A stretch of 64,000 nucleotides of DNA, from positions 124,001-188,000 of the forward strand of contig CAKUBV010000002.1 in NCBI GenBank assembly GCA_934643455.1, in the 5' to 3' direction. This DNA is from Candidatus Proelusimicrobium excrementi. GTDB lineage: Bacteria > Elusimicrobiota > Elusimicrobia > Elusimicrobiales > Elusimicrobiaceae. Below, piece by piece: positions 54,001 to 60,567 of the stretch. The notes under the pieces are model-generated. The model made no database searches. It saw only the letters and a list, made by a program, of their open reading frames with translations, and was not told the DNA's origin. A program made the translations under genes and the position numbers. Each line of letters starts with the position of its first letter. The stretch's first letter is position 1.

Positions 54001-57000
54001 CCTTCCGCTTCCGCTCCGGCCAAGAAGCTTGACGAAGCCACGGTAACGGAAGAAATCGTCAATTTGATTTCCGAAAAGACCGGCTATCCCAAAGATATGC
54101 TTGAGCTTGATTTGGATATGGAAGCCGACCTCGGCATTGACACGGTAAAACAAGCGGAGCTCTTCGCGGCGATGAGGGAAATGTACAAACTCCCGCAAGC
54201 CGAGGGCATACAGCTTAAAGATTATCCGACGATTAGACATTGCATTAATTATGCTTTGAACGCTTCAAAAGCCCCGGCGGCTCAGCCGGCCGATGAAGCG
54301 GCCCCGGCCGCCCAGCAGACTGCTCCAGTCGAGCAGAACGCCCCCGCGGCTCAGCCTGCGGCGGAAGCCGCTCCTGCCCCGGTTCCTGCGGTAACGGAAC
54401 CCAAACAATATGAAGGCGAAGATTCCCACAATAAGAAACTCCGCTTCATCCCGACTTTGGTTGACGCTCCTTTGACTTCCGAAGCCAACCGCAGATTATC
54501 CGCCGACAGAACGGTGTTGATATTCTCCGACAGCGCAGCTTTAACCAGGGCTTATGTTGACGCTTTTAAAGCTTTGGGCGTAAAGACTCATATCTTTACC
54601 ACGCTTAAAACGCGCAGCAAAAATACTACTATCGTAAATTGGGATAGCCTTGAAGAAACCACCGCCGCGCTTGAGCAATACGCCAAGGAAAATCCGGGTG
54701 CGGTGCAGGGTATAGTTTACCTCTTGCCTTGCTCCATTAAGAAGTTTGACAAGAAAATCAATCCGCACGCCGATTTGACCAAATTCTTAATGCCTTTGTT
54801 TATGGCTTGCAAGGTGTTTGTAAAGGATATGTCCAAACGCGATGACGCTGACACCTTCCTTTCCGTGGTGTTTAAAGTTGACGGCGCATTCGCTTACAAA
54901 ACCAAAGAGGCTATCAGCCCTACAATCGGTTCGGTCTGCGGCGCGGCCAACTGCTTAAGGAAAGACTTCTACCAAATCGGCGGGGTATTCTCCAAGATTA
55001 TGGACTTTGAAGCTTCCGCCGAGCCCGAATACATGGCCGAAAAGACAATTCACGAATTGCTTAAAGGCGATGACAGAGGCATGGTAAGCTACTATCAAGG
55101 CAACAGAAGCACTTTGTTCTCCGTACCGAGAAAGTTAAATATGTCCAAAAAACATATGGACTTAACCGGCAAAACGGTTGCATTTACCGGCGCGGGCCGC
55201 GGCTTGGGCGCGATACTTTCGCAGAAACTCGCCTCCCAGTATAAAGCCAGAGTGCTGATACTCGATATCATTGAGCTTACGGACAAAACGCCTTATTGGG
55301 CCACTTTAAACGAAGCCGAACTTAAAGAGCTTAAACAAAAAATGTGGCTTGAAATGAAGGCCGACACCAGCGTGCGCGCCACGCCGGTAATGCTTGAAAG
55401 GGCTTTTGGAAAAGTAAAAGATTCCATAACCCTTTACAAGAATATGCAGAAGATTAAAGCTTTGGGCGGCGACGTTGACTACTACCAATGCGACGTTACC
55501 AACGGCAGCATGATGAAAGACGTCGTAACCAGAATCAAAGCCAAATACGGCAAAGTCGACGGGTTGATACACTTCGCCGGTTTTGAAAGATCTAAACTGT
55601 TCACGGATAAAACCACCGACGAATATTACAGAACTTTCGATATTAAAGCCACCAGCGCGGCCGCTTTTGTGGCGTTGAACTTCGTAAAAGATACGGGCTT
55701 TTATGCTTTCGCCTCTTCAATCGCCGGCAAATACGGCAATTTGGGCCAGAGCGACTACGCCAGCGCCAACGACTTTTTGGCCAAGCTCTGCATATCCCTG
55801 CATAACCAGGGCCAAAGGGCTGTAAGCATTGACATGAGCGCTTACGCCAACGTCGGCATGGGCGTCCGCCCGGGCGTGGTGGAGTTCTTAACTTCACACG
55901 GCGTTAAGTTCGTTGATCCTTACGACGGTATGCAGATATTCTTGAACGAAATCGTCTACGGGCGCGTGCCTGAAATCGTACTTACCGACGACCTTGGCGA
56001 GCTTGACTTGGACGGCCAAATCAGGATTAACGATCCTTTCATTCTTGAAGAAGAAACCGAGGAGGGGGGCAACACCCCCTCCGGCGGCAACGGCGGCGAT
56101 AAAGGCGGCGCATCATCTTCAGCTCCCGCCGAACAACCCGCTCAGGAAAGCGTAAAACAGCCCGAAGCCGAAACTGAAAACTTTTTTTTAGGAGAAGTTA
56201 AAAACCTTTCCGCCGGCAAAGAAATCGCCGCGGAAAACACCTTTAACGCCGAATATCCTTTTCTTTTTGATCACGCCATTGAAGGCACCCCTTATGTCCC
56301 GGGCGTTATGGGTATAGAAACTTTTATGGAAACCGCTTCCATGCTTGAAGGCAAAACGCCTCAGGGGTTGGAAGACGTCCACTTTTACCTCCCTATAAAA
56401 TTGCTTAGGCGCCGCCCTCAGAGCGTACGCATCAAAGGCGTAAACGAAGGCGGTAAAGTAAGCATGGAAATCGAATCGGATTTCATTAACAGCAAAGGCG
56501 TAAAAATGGGCAATACGCGCCGCCATTTTACGGCCAGAGTTTTGGAACATTTTGAAAGCAAATGGAACAACTATAAAAATAAATTTGATTTTGGCGCTTC
56601 CGGCTTTGCCGTAACCAAAGAAGAAATTTATTCCAAGTTTTTCCACGGGCCTTCTTTTCAGGTTTTGGGCGGTATACTTAAAATAGACGAAAACGCCGTC
56701 CTCGGCGTTTACGAAAAGCCTTCGCAGGTTCTTTTCCACGACGGCCCGAAACATCTTTTGGCTTATCCTATGCTTATTGAAGCCTGTTTTCAAACCTGCG
56801 GATACAGGGATTTGGCTGTTGAAAACCGCATGACCTTGCCCGATTCAATCGGCAAAGTTTACATACACGGCAAAGGCGAAGCCCCCAATAAGCTTTATAC
56901 CTTGGCCGTTTTCACCGGCAAGAACATAGAAGGCAAGAGTATTTACGACGGCTTTGTCTTTGACGAAAAAGGCAAGCTTTGGATAGAACTTTCGGACTAT

Positions 57001-57018
57001 CAAATGATAGGCCAGTAA
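48097..57018 (+). CDS. PUFA-synthase-like polyketide/fatty acid megasynthase, KS-AT-KS-ACP(x4)-KR-DH
   Basis: A 2973-residue multidomain synthase. KS1 (about 5-460): Cys215 in DAACASS, His349 in HGTAT, His388 in GHAKAAAG. AT (about 605-910): GQGSQ and Ser710 in GHSLGEY, malonyl-type. A second KS (about 985-1510): Cys1241 in GACAST, His1389 in HETYT, His1429 in GHSMGAG; it is complete, not a chain-length factor that lacks Cys. Four ACP repeats follow, each with Thr at the expected phosphopantetheine Ser. KR (about 2355-2620): GAGRGLG and Tyr2554 in YASAN. DH hotdog (about 2700-2973): His2726 in FDHAIEG...VPGVMG, with Glu2895 where Asp is usual. No ER or thioesterase is seen. Start at 48097 follows AGGAGT. 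PPTase and carboxyltransferase genes follow in the operon. Confidence 0.9.
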   Translation: MSKNNLEPIAVVGIGAIMPGALSKDEFWKNITEGKNSIIEVPQDRWDYRLFYSEDRSAPDKTYTKIGGFITGFKFNSLKYRIPPSVAKQMDSIQHLALETASMALEDAGYDKKDFDRSRTAVIIANAMGGIKNEYSNTRIYKAFYYDMLRHSEHFAALPPAEQEAIIEDVEASVNAKFLPITEDSMPGELPNVISGRVANVFNLNGTSFSIDAACASSIAALDQAVNGLRVGNYDMVLCGGVDQMMSPAAYIKFCKIGALSADGSFAFDARANGFVMAEGAGMVILKRLSDAERDGDKIYGVIRAIGASSDGKGKGITAPNPKGQKLAIENTFKQLDYTPGEVGLMEAHGTATKVGDATELAALDEVFKPYAPAGSIGLGSIKSQIGHAKAAAGIASVIKVMLALHNKVLPPSINFETPNPIVDWASTPFKVITQARPWETDKIRRANVSSFGFGGTNFHLAAEEYHPALSAKKAVPSAISENQENKTMAQTQNADGKYELLVPMEKLQGDMLVFSGESKQDLFNELNQAVQSIQGDPLYLIKAAYKNHTASYKQYAVSINAESPVKLKEKIEFFIKTASSSDVWSEPSLYLKMKGIYPFYNHSEKPKVCFMFPGQGSQYVDMMKDLASKYKVVRDTFAEADVILKEIAGTTLTDVIWSKEGESKEEYKKREEGIKQTQITQPAILTANVAMMRLLYQFGIKPDVTMGHSLGEYGAAVAAGVLSFPDAIRAVTTRGTAMANIKVPDCGKMAAIAASVDKIEPELKKISGYVAVANKNCPTQTVIAGESKSVDDAVALFTSMGIQSVLVPVSHAFHSAIVRPASTVYREFLNGLTINAPKLPITSNVSADFYPSDPSKIRDMMVEQIMSSVEWIKQVELAYARGVRLFIEVGPKRVLSAFVTSTLSDKKDIRVLASNHPKRGGITEFNDLMANLVAAGIWIDWSKTDMNKEETIFNPAFVAAAGFKAPAQEASASVCACAAPAKNPCEVQVAISGIAAGTPGSWEKVFREGNLDEILQGKNFIENISVSEQERQISKNIEYVVKSRVGNHRVEKLTDVSQSVKLAAKKGEFDLEKEFGVPAKWVKSMDPSFTLAIAAGILALKDAGIPLVLYYKPTTAGTYLPDRWGLPQSMIDDTGVIFTSAFPTVNSWAFEVSTKVADALIGKTKKEVRAFYEQIINSISDESLKAQIKAWFEEKFAEYEHHNARVFSQDFLLKAIPIAHSQFCQWIRARGPATHLSGACASTAQAISVAEDWIKLGRAKRVIIIAADDVTNNVIQEWILAGFLASGAVSRESDVTKAALPFDRRRNGMIVGMGAAGLVVEAEEEIRKRGMTPLTRLLATEITNSAFHPTRLDVNHVAEVMDRMVGKVEKKYGLNRSDMSKELLFISHETYTPARGGSASAEVFALKNTFKGDVENVIVSNTKGFTGHSMGAGLEDVIAVHSLNTGNVPPIANYKEPDPELAGINLSKGGHYNFKYALRLAAGFGSQLSMTLQEKTWSEGTPRIIDQAKYMNWLKEASNQEAPVLEVVNNTLRIKDNYQAGKKPALVMEASQAFVDKAAAGHLHTQAEQAPAAQPAAAPVTAQPAVAPAPAKKLDEATVTEEIVNLISEKTGYPKDMLELDLDMEADLGIDTVKQAELFAAMREMYNLPQAEGIQLKDYPTIRHCINYALNTANNASASAAATSAPAPVQTVQASAPVTAAPAPVASALAKKLDEATVTEEIVNLISEKTGYPKDMLELDLDMEADLGIDTVKQAELFAAMREMYNLPQAEGIQLKDYPTIRHCINYALNTANNASASAAAAPAPAPVQSVQAAPAVVETPVAAPAPVTAQPAPSAPAKKLDEATVTEEIVNLIAEKTGYPKDMLELDLDMEADLGIDTVKQAELFAAMREMYNLPQAEGIQLKDYPTIRHCINYALNTANNASASAAAAPAPAPVQAPAPVQSVQAAPAVVETPVAVPAPVTAQPAPSASAPAKKLDEATVTEEIVNLISEKTGYPKDMLELDLDMEADLGIDTVKQAELFAAMREMYKLPQAEGIQLKDYPTIRHCINYALNASKAPAAQPADEAAPAAQQTAPVEQNAPAAQPAAEAAPAPVPAVTEPKQYEGEDSHNKKLRFIPTLVDAPLTSEANRRLSADRTVLIFSDSAALTRAYVDAFKALGVKTHIFTTLKTRSKNTTIVNWDSLEETTAALEQYAKENPGAVQGIVYLLPCSIKKFDKKINPHADLTKFLMPLFMACKVFVKDMSKRDDADTFLSVVFKVDGAFAYKTKEAISPTIGSVCGAANCLRKDFYQIGGVFSKIMDFEASAEPEYMAEKTIHELLKGDDRGMVSYYQGNRSTLFSVPRKLNMSKKHMDLTGKTVAFTGAGRGLGAILSQKLASQYKARVLILDIIELTDKTPYWATLNEAELKELKQKMWLEMKADTSVRATPVMLERAFGKVKDSITLYKNMQKIKALGGDVDYYQCDVTNGSMMKDVVTRIKAKYGKVDGLIHFAGFERSKLFTDKTTDEYYRTFDIKATSAAAFVALNFVKDTGFYAFASSIAGKYGNLGQSDYASANDFLAKLCISLHNQGQRAVSIDMSAYANVGMGVRPGVVEFLTSHGVKFVDPYDGMQIFLNEIVYGRVPEIVLTDDLGELDLDGQIRINDPFILEEETEEGGNTPSGGNGGDKGGASSSAPAEQPAQESVKQPEAETENFFLGEVKNLSAGKEIAAENTFNAEYPFLFDHAIEGTPYVPGVMGIETFMETASMLEGKTPQGLEDVHFYLPIKLLRRRPQSVRIKGVNEGGKVSMEIESDFINSKGVKMGNTRRHFTARVLEHFESKWNNYKNKFDFGASGFAVTKEEIYSKFFHGPSFQVLGGILKIDENAVLGVYEKPSQVLFHDGPKHLLAYPMLIEACFQTCGYRDLAVENRMTLPDSIGKVYIHGKGEAPNKLYTLAVFTGKNIEGKSIYDGFVFDEKGKLWIELSDYQMIGQ
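52873..54261 (+). repeat. Four tandem ACP domain repeats inside the megasynthase
   Basis: 80-residue domains start at 52873, 53230, 53614 and 54022; they are nearly identical in protein and DNA, separated by Ala/Pro-rich linkers of 39, 48 and 56 residues. The attachment motif reads LGIDTVKQAE in all four (Thr1633, Thr1752, Thr1880, Thr2016) instead of the usual DS. The linkers also share duplicated blocks, showing recent internal duplication. Confidence 0.95.
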
Positions 57019-57025
57019 TCTGCGG

Positions 57026-57053
57026 GCTCCGCTTTTTTAGGCGGAGCTTATTT
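57026..57053 (+). terminator. Hairpin between megasynthase and PPTase genes
   Basis: Stem GCTCCGC/GCGGAGC (57026-57032 with 57041-57047) followed by TTATTTTAT. It may lower read-through into the downstream genes. Confidence 0.6.
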
Positions 57054-57072
57054 TATCAGCGCGGAGATTAAA

Positions 57073-57699
57073 ATGAGTTATAAACTTAAAATAGTGGATT
57101 TGGACAAGCTTCCCCCCGCGGAGGAATTTTTAAGCCCCCGGGAACTTAAAACTTATGAAGGTTTTAAGGTGGAAAAACGCCGCCGCGAATGGCTCGGCGG
57201 AAGATACGCTTTAAAGAAGCTTGCCGGCGGCTTTTTCATTTTTGACATTCGTCAGATAGAAGTTCGCAACAGAACTTCCGGCCAGCCGGCCTTAGGCGTT
57301 CCGTGCGGCTGCAACCTTCCCGTATCGATAACGCACAGCGGCGATTTTGCCGCCGCGGCCATAGCCACTACGGGTATGGGCATAGGTGTTGACATGGAAG
57401 TTATAGAATCCAGAAGCCCTGCCTGGATGAATCAAAGCTTCTGCCCGGAGGAAATATCCTCTTCCGCGCCGGTATTTTTAACGGAACTTTGGGCCAAAAA
57501 AGAAGCAGTGCTTAAATTTATGGGCGTTGGTCTTTCATTGGACACCAAAGATATCAGATTTATAAACGGACATTTGCAATTCTACGGAAGAGCATTGGAT
57601 TTATGGGCTAAATTAGGCAGCCCGAACGTACATGTGGACGTCAAAGATTTAGACGGGGGCTATAAATTGGCCGTTGCCAGTGAAGCTCCGCTTTTATAG
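57073..57699 (+). CDS. Sfp-type 4'-phosphopantetheinyl transferase
   Basis: A 208-residue enzyme transferring phosphopantetheine from CoA to carrier proteins. Core motifs are intact: SITHSGDFAAAA, GIGVDMEVIE (metal-binding Asp and Glu) and WAKKEAVLKFMGVGL (KEA). It lies 54 nt after the megasynthase and 11 nt before the carboxyltransferase gene, so it is probably the dedicated activator of the four Thr-bearing ACP domains. GGAG precedes the ATG. Confidence 0.93.
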   Translation: MSYKLKIVDLDKLPPAEEFLSPRELKTYEGFKVEKRRREWLGGRYALKKLAGGFFIFDIRQIEVRNRTSGQPALGVPCGCNLPVSITHSGDFAAAAIATTGMGIGVDMEVIESRSPAWMNQSFCPEEISSSAPVFLTELWAKKEAVLKFMGVGLSLDTKDIRFINGHLQFYGRALDLWAKLGSPNVHVDVKDLDGGYKLAVASEAPLL

Positions 57700-57710
57700 A
57701 GAGGATTTTT

Positions 57711-59357
57711 ATGGAAGAAGCAGTTAAGAAGGACGCCAAAGGCGCGGCGCAGAAAGAAGCCAAAGAAGTTAAAGACATTAAGGAAAGCAGAGATGCCAAA
57801 GAAACTTCCGTGCCGGAAAATATAAAAACTTTCCGCGCAAATATGGAAAAGGCCCGCACCAGCCCGGCCGACAAAGTGGAAGCGCAGAAGAAGAAAGGCA
57901 AGTTTACGGCGCGCGAAAGGCTCCAGTATCTTTTGGATGAGAACAGCTTTTTTGAAATCCGCACTTTGGCCAAATCAAGATGTACAGATTTCGGCATAGC
58001 GGAAAAGGATTTAAAAGGCGACGGCGTAATAACCGGTTTCGGCCGCATAAACGGCCGGGAAGTCGCCATATTCGCGCAGGATTTTACTCAGCTCGGCGGA
58101 TCTTTGGGCTTGGCCCACGCGCAGAAAATAGCTTATATAATGGATTTGGCGCTTGAAGCCAAAATCCCGGTAATCGGCCTTTTGGACAGTGGCGGCGCCA
58201 GAATACAGGAAGGCGTTGACAGTCTTGACGGCTACGGCGAAATTTTTTACAGGAACGTTAAAGCTTCCGGCGTTATCCCGCAAATTTCCGTAATTTTGGG
58301 CCCTTGCGCGGGCGGTGCGGTCTATTCTCCGGCTTTGACGGACTATATTTTTATGGTCGACGGCATAAGCCATATGTTTGTAACGGGGCCGGGCGTGGTT
58401 AAATCCGCCACCGGTGAAGACGTCGATTTTGACACTTTGGGCGGCAGCAAAGCCCACAGCCAAAAAAGCGGCGTATGCCATATGGTCGCCAACAGCGAGC
58501 AGGACTGCTTCAGGCAGGTGCGCGATTTGCTTACTTTCCTTCCGCAAAGCTGCAATGAAAAACCTTTAAGCACCACCACGATAGATTCCCCGGAAAGGAA
58601 AACCCCCATCATGGAAAAGATTTGCGCCATGAACCCCAAAATGCCTTTCCGCATACAGCATGCTATATGGGAGCTCGCCGATGAAAACAAGTTCTTTGAA
58701 ATACACCGCGATTTCGCCAAAAACGTCGTAGTGGGCTTTATCCGCATGGGCGGGGAAGTCGTCGGAGTGGTCGCAAACAATTCCGATCATTTGGGCGGCG
58801 CGCTTGATTTGCACGCCAGCGATAAAGCGGCGCGTTTTGTACGCTTTTTAAACGCTTTTAACATACCGATACTTACGCTTGTCGACATCGGCGGATATCT
58901 GCCCGGCGTGGAACAGGAACACGGCGGTATTATCAGGCACGGAGCAAAACTGCTTTACGCTTACTCCGAAGCCAGCGTACCCAAGATTACTTTGGTTCTG
59001 CGCAAAGCCTACGGCGGTGCGTATATAGCCATGAGTTCTAAGTATTTACGCGGTGATTTTAACTTTGCCCTTCCTTCGGCCGAAATCGCCGTTATGGGCC
59101 CCCGCGGAGCGATTGAGATACTCTATTCCAAGGAAATTAAATCCGCTCCCAAAGACAAAGTTGAAGAACTTAAGGAAAAACTTACCAAGGAATACGCGGC
59201 CAAGTTTGCCTCACCTTATCAAACGGCGTCAACAGGCTCTATTGATGAGGTTATCGAGCCCTCAACCGCGCGTCAGCGCATTATAAGGGCGCTTAGGATA
59301 TTAAAGAACAAGAGGGATCCTAAGAACAATCCCAATAAGGGGAATATACCTCTTTAA
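57711..59357 (+). CDS. Biotin-dependent acyl-CoA carboxyltransferase (PccB/MmdA-like)
   Basis: A 548-residue carboxyltransferase with two crotonase-type halves. N-terminal half: FTARERLQYLLD, GLLDSGGARIQEGVDSLDGYGEIF. C-terminal half: ANNSDHLGGALD, LVDIGGYLPGVEQEHGGIIRHGAKLLYAY and RKAYGGAYIAMSSKYL. Such enzymes move carboxyl groups between carboxybiotin and acetyl- or propionyl-CoA, or work in methylmalonyl-CoA decarboxylases. An unusual Lys/Ala/Glu-rich extension of about 45 residues precedes the domain. In this operon it may supply malonyl- or methylmalonyl-CoA extender units (inference); no biotin carrier gene is adjacent. Confidence 0.88.
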   Translation: MEEAVKKDAKGAAQKEAKEVKDIKESRDAKETSVPENIKTFRANMEKARTSPADKVEAQKKKGKFTARERLQYLLDENSFFEIRTLAKSRCTDFGIAEKDLKGDGVITGFGRINGREVAIFAQDFTQLGGSLGLAHAQKIAYIMDLALEAKIPVIGLLDSGGARIQEGVDSLDGYGEIFYRNVKASGVIPQISVILGPCAGGAVYSPALTDYIFMVDGISHMFVTGPGVVKSATGEDVDFDTLGGSKAHSQKSGVCHMVANSEQDCFRQVRDLLTFLPQSCNEKPLSTTTIDSPERKTPIMEKICAMNPKMPFRIQHAIWELADENKFFEIHRDFAKNVVVGFIRMGGEVVGVVANNSDHLGGALDLHASDKAARFVRFLNAFNIPILTLVDIGGYLPGVEQEHGGIIRHGAKLLYAYSEASVPKITLVLRKAYGGAYIAMSSKYLRGDFNFALPSAEIAVMGPRGAIEILYSKEIKSAPKDKVEELKEKLTKEYAAKFASPYQTASTGSIDEVIEPSTARQRIIRALRILKNKRDPKNNPNKGNIPL

Positions 59358-59390
59358 AAGAAGCCCTCCGAAAGGAGGGCTTCTTAGTGT
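59358..59390 (+). terminator. Terminator of the megasynthase operon
   Basis: A perfect 12-bp stem with a GAAA tetraloop (59358-59369 with 59374-59385), followed by a T-rich stretch. Confidence 0.9.
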
Positions 59391-59424
59391 TTTCTTTTCT
59401 CGTGTTAAGTTAAATTTTCGCGGC

Positions 59425-59860
59425 TAGCAAGCTTACGTCTTTGGCCTGATTTGTGTTTTTTCGTCAGTCGGATACTGCGCCGCCTTCGGCGGCATCATGT
59501 AGGTTAAGCAAAGCCTTATACTGCACCTTGCGCCGCTCTGATTTTTAAAAGAGTATTTATAGTTCTTTTCGTGAACGGCTGTTATACACAGCCGGAGCGA
59601 AAAAAATATAAATACACTCAAAAAGCGGCGCGGCCCGCAGGGGGGGGCTTAAAAAACGCCTCTGCTTCGTTAAAAAAACTTGTAAGGCGTTTGCCTTACT
59701 GCGTTTTTTGTGCCTTGCATTGTCAGCTTTTTAAGCCCAACGCAAGGCGTATTATAAGGCTTTGCTTAACCTTAATACCTTCATCCTCAAAAACGCAAAT
59801 TCAGCTCAAATCCGAAAGTCCACACTAATTAAAGCCTCTCACGTTAAAAAACACGCCGGT
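59425..59860. repeat. Copy of the long-palindrome repeat, split by an insertion
   Basis: 59425-59500 matches the left half of the units at 41.9-42.5 kb (TCGGATACTGCGCCGCC, GGCGGCATCATG) and 59773-59860 matches the right half (ATACCTTC, CTCAAAAACGCAAATTC, CTCAAATCCG, CTCACG). The two halves are separated by the inverted-repeat element at 59501-59772. Confidence 0.78.
59501..59772. mobile_element. Non-coding element with 20-bp perfect terminal inverted repeats (MITE-like)
   Basis: Ends: AGGTTAAGCAAAGCCTTATA at 59501-59520 and its exact reverse complement at 59753-59772. The 272-bp element contains further nested hairpins, among them an arm at about 59550-59620 (TATTTATA/TATAAATA) and GGGCTTAAAAA (near 59646) with TTTTTAAGCCC (near 59728). 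It has no credible ORF. It sits inside a copy of the palindromic repeat, so it is a younger insertion. Confidence 0.72.
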
Positions 59861-60011
59861 TAAATCATCTCACGCTGAGATTTTTGTATTTTAATTTATT
59901 CCTAACTTTTCCAATATATTTACTCTTTTTTTAAAACTTTCTTCTATATATTTCTATATCTATACATATTCGGTCGTAAAATGATTCCATAACTTTTTTA
60001 CTGTTTTGTTT

Positions 60012-60080
60012 AATGTAGGTCGGGCTTTGCCCGACAAATGTAAACTTCTTTTTAACGTCAGGTAGAACCTGACCTACATT
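60012..60080. repeat. REPIN-like double hairpin, copy 1
   Basis: A 69-bp element bounded by AATGTAGGTC and GACCTACATT, containing two hairpins (GTCGGGCTTTGCCCGAC and GTCAGGTAGAACCTGAC) in opposite orientation. Confidence 0.75.
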
Positions 60081-60139
60081 AATCAGTTTTTGTTTTAGGT
60101 TCCCGTCTGAACAACAATCATTTAGGCTTACAATTTGCT

Positions 60140-60270
60140 TTTACCTTTGGCCTGATTTTACCCTTTTCTTTAGTTCGGATACCTCGCTCGCTCCGCTCGC
60201 ATAGCGGCAAGTACACCTCACTACGAAAAAACTAAAATCAGGCTCAAATCTAAAAGAAATCAAGCCGGTT
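60140..60270. repeat. Another copy of the long-palindrome repeat
   Basis: Arms TTTGGCCTGATTTTA (left) and TAAAATCAGGCTCAAAT (right) surround CGGATACC, a small hairpin (GCTCGCTCCGCTCGC) and GTACACCTC, the same plan as the units at 41.9-42.5 kb. Confidence 0.72.
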
Positions 60271-60295
60271 AAGGTTAATACAAAAGAGGAGTTCA

Positions 60296-60360
60296 ACGTA
60301 GGTCAGGCTCTGCCTGACGTTAAAAAGGAGCTTATCTGTCGGGCAAAGCCCGACCTACAT
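60296..60360. repeat. REPIN-like double hairpin, copy 2 (inverted)
   Basis: An inverted copy of 60012-60080: it begins GTAGGTCAGGC and ends CCCGACCTACAT, with the same pair of hairpins in reverse order. Confidence 0.75.
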
Positions 60361-60447
60361 ATATATATTAATTCTCTTTGTAATATTCCTTTTTCCATTA
60401 TTTGTGCCGTGTCGTACGTCGGAGCGTTTTGAAAAAACATAAAACAG

Positions 60448-60474
60448 TTGACTTGTTTTTTTTTTTGATAAATT
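60448..60474 (+). promoter_or_regulatory. Promoter with 11-T tract upstream of Cys-rich paralogue 2
   Basis: TTGACT (60448-60453), 15 nt including T x 11 (60456-60466), TAAATT (60469-60474), identical in plan and nearly in sequence to 42717-42743. Confidence 0.55.
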
Positions 60475-60567
60475 TTTCTCACAAATCGGCCCGCCGAATA
60501 AGAAATGGCTCTGTTTCGCTTAAGGTTGGTTTAGGTGGGTTGTTTAATACCAAAGGAGAGGAAAAAT

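Noticed and set aside
59571..59828. 85-codon plus-strand ORF
   Set aside because: Runs through nested hairpins of the MITE-like element and out into the interrupted repeat; no start signal.
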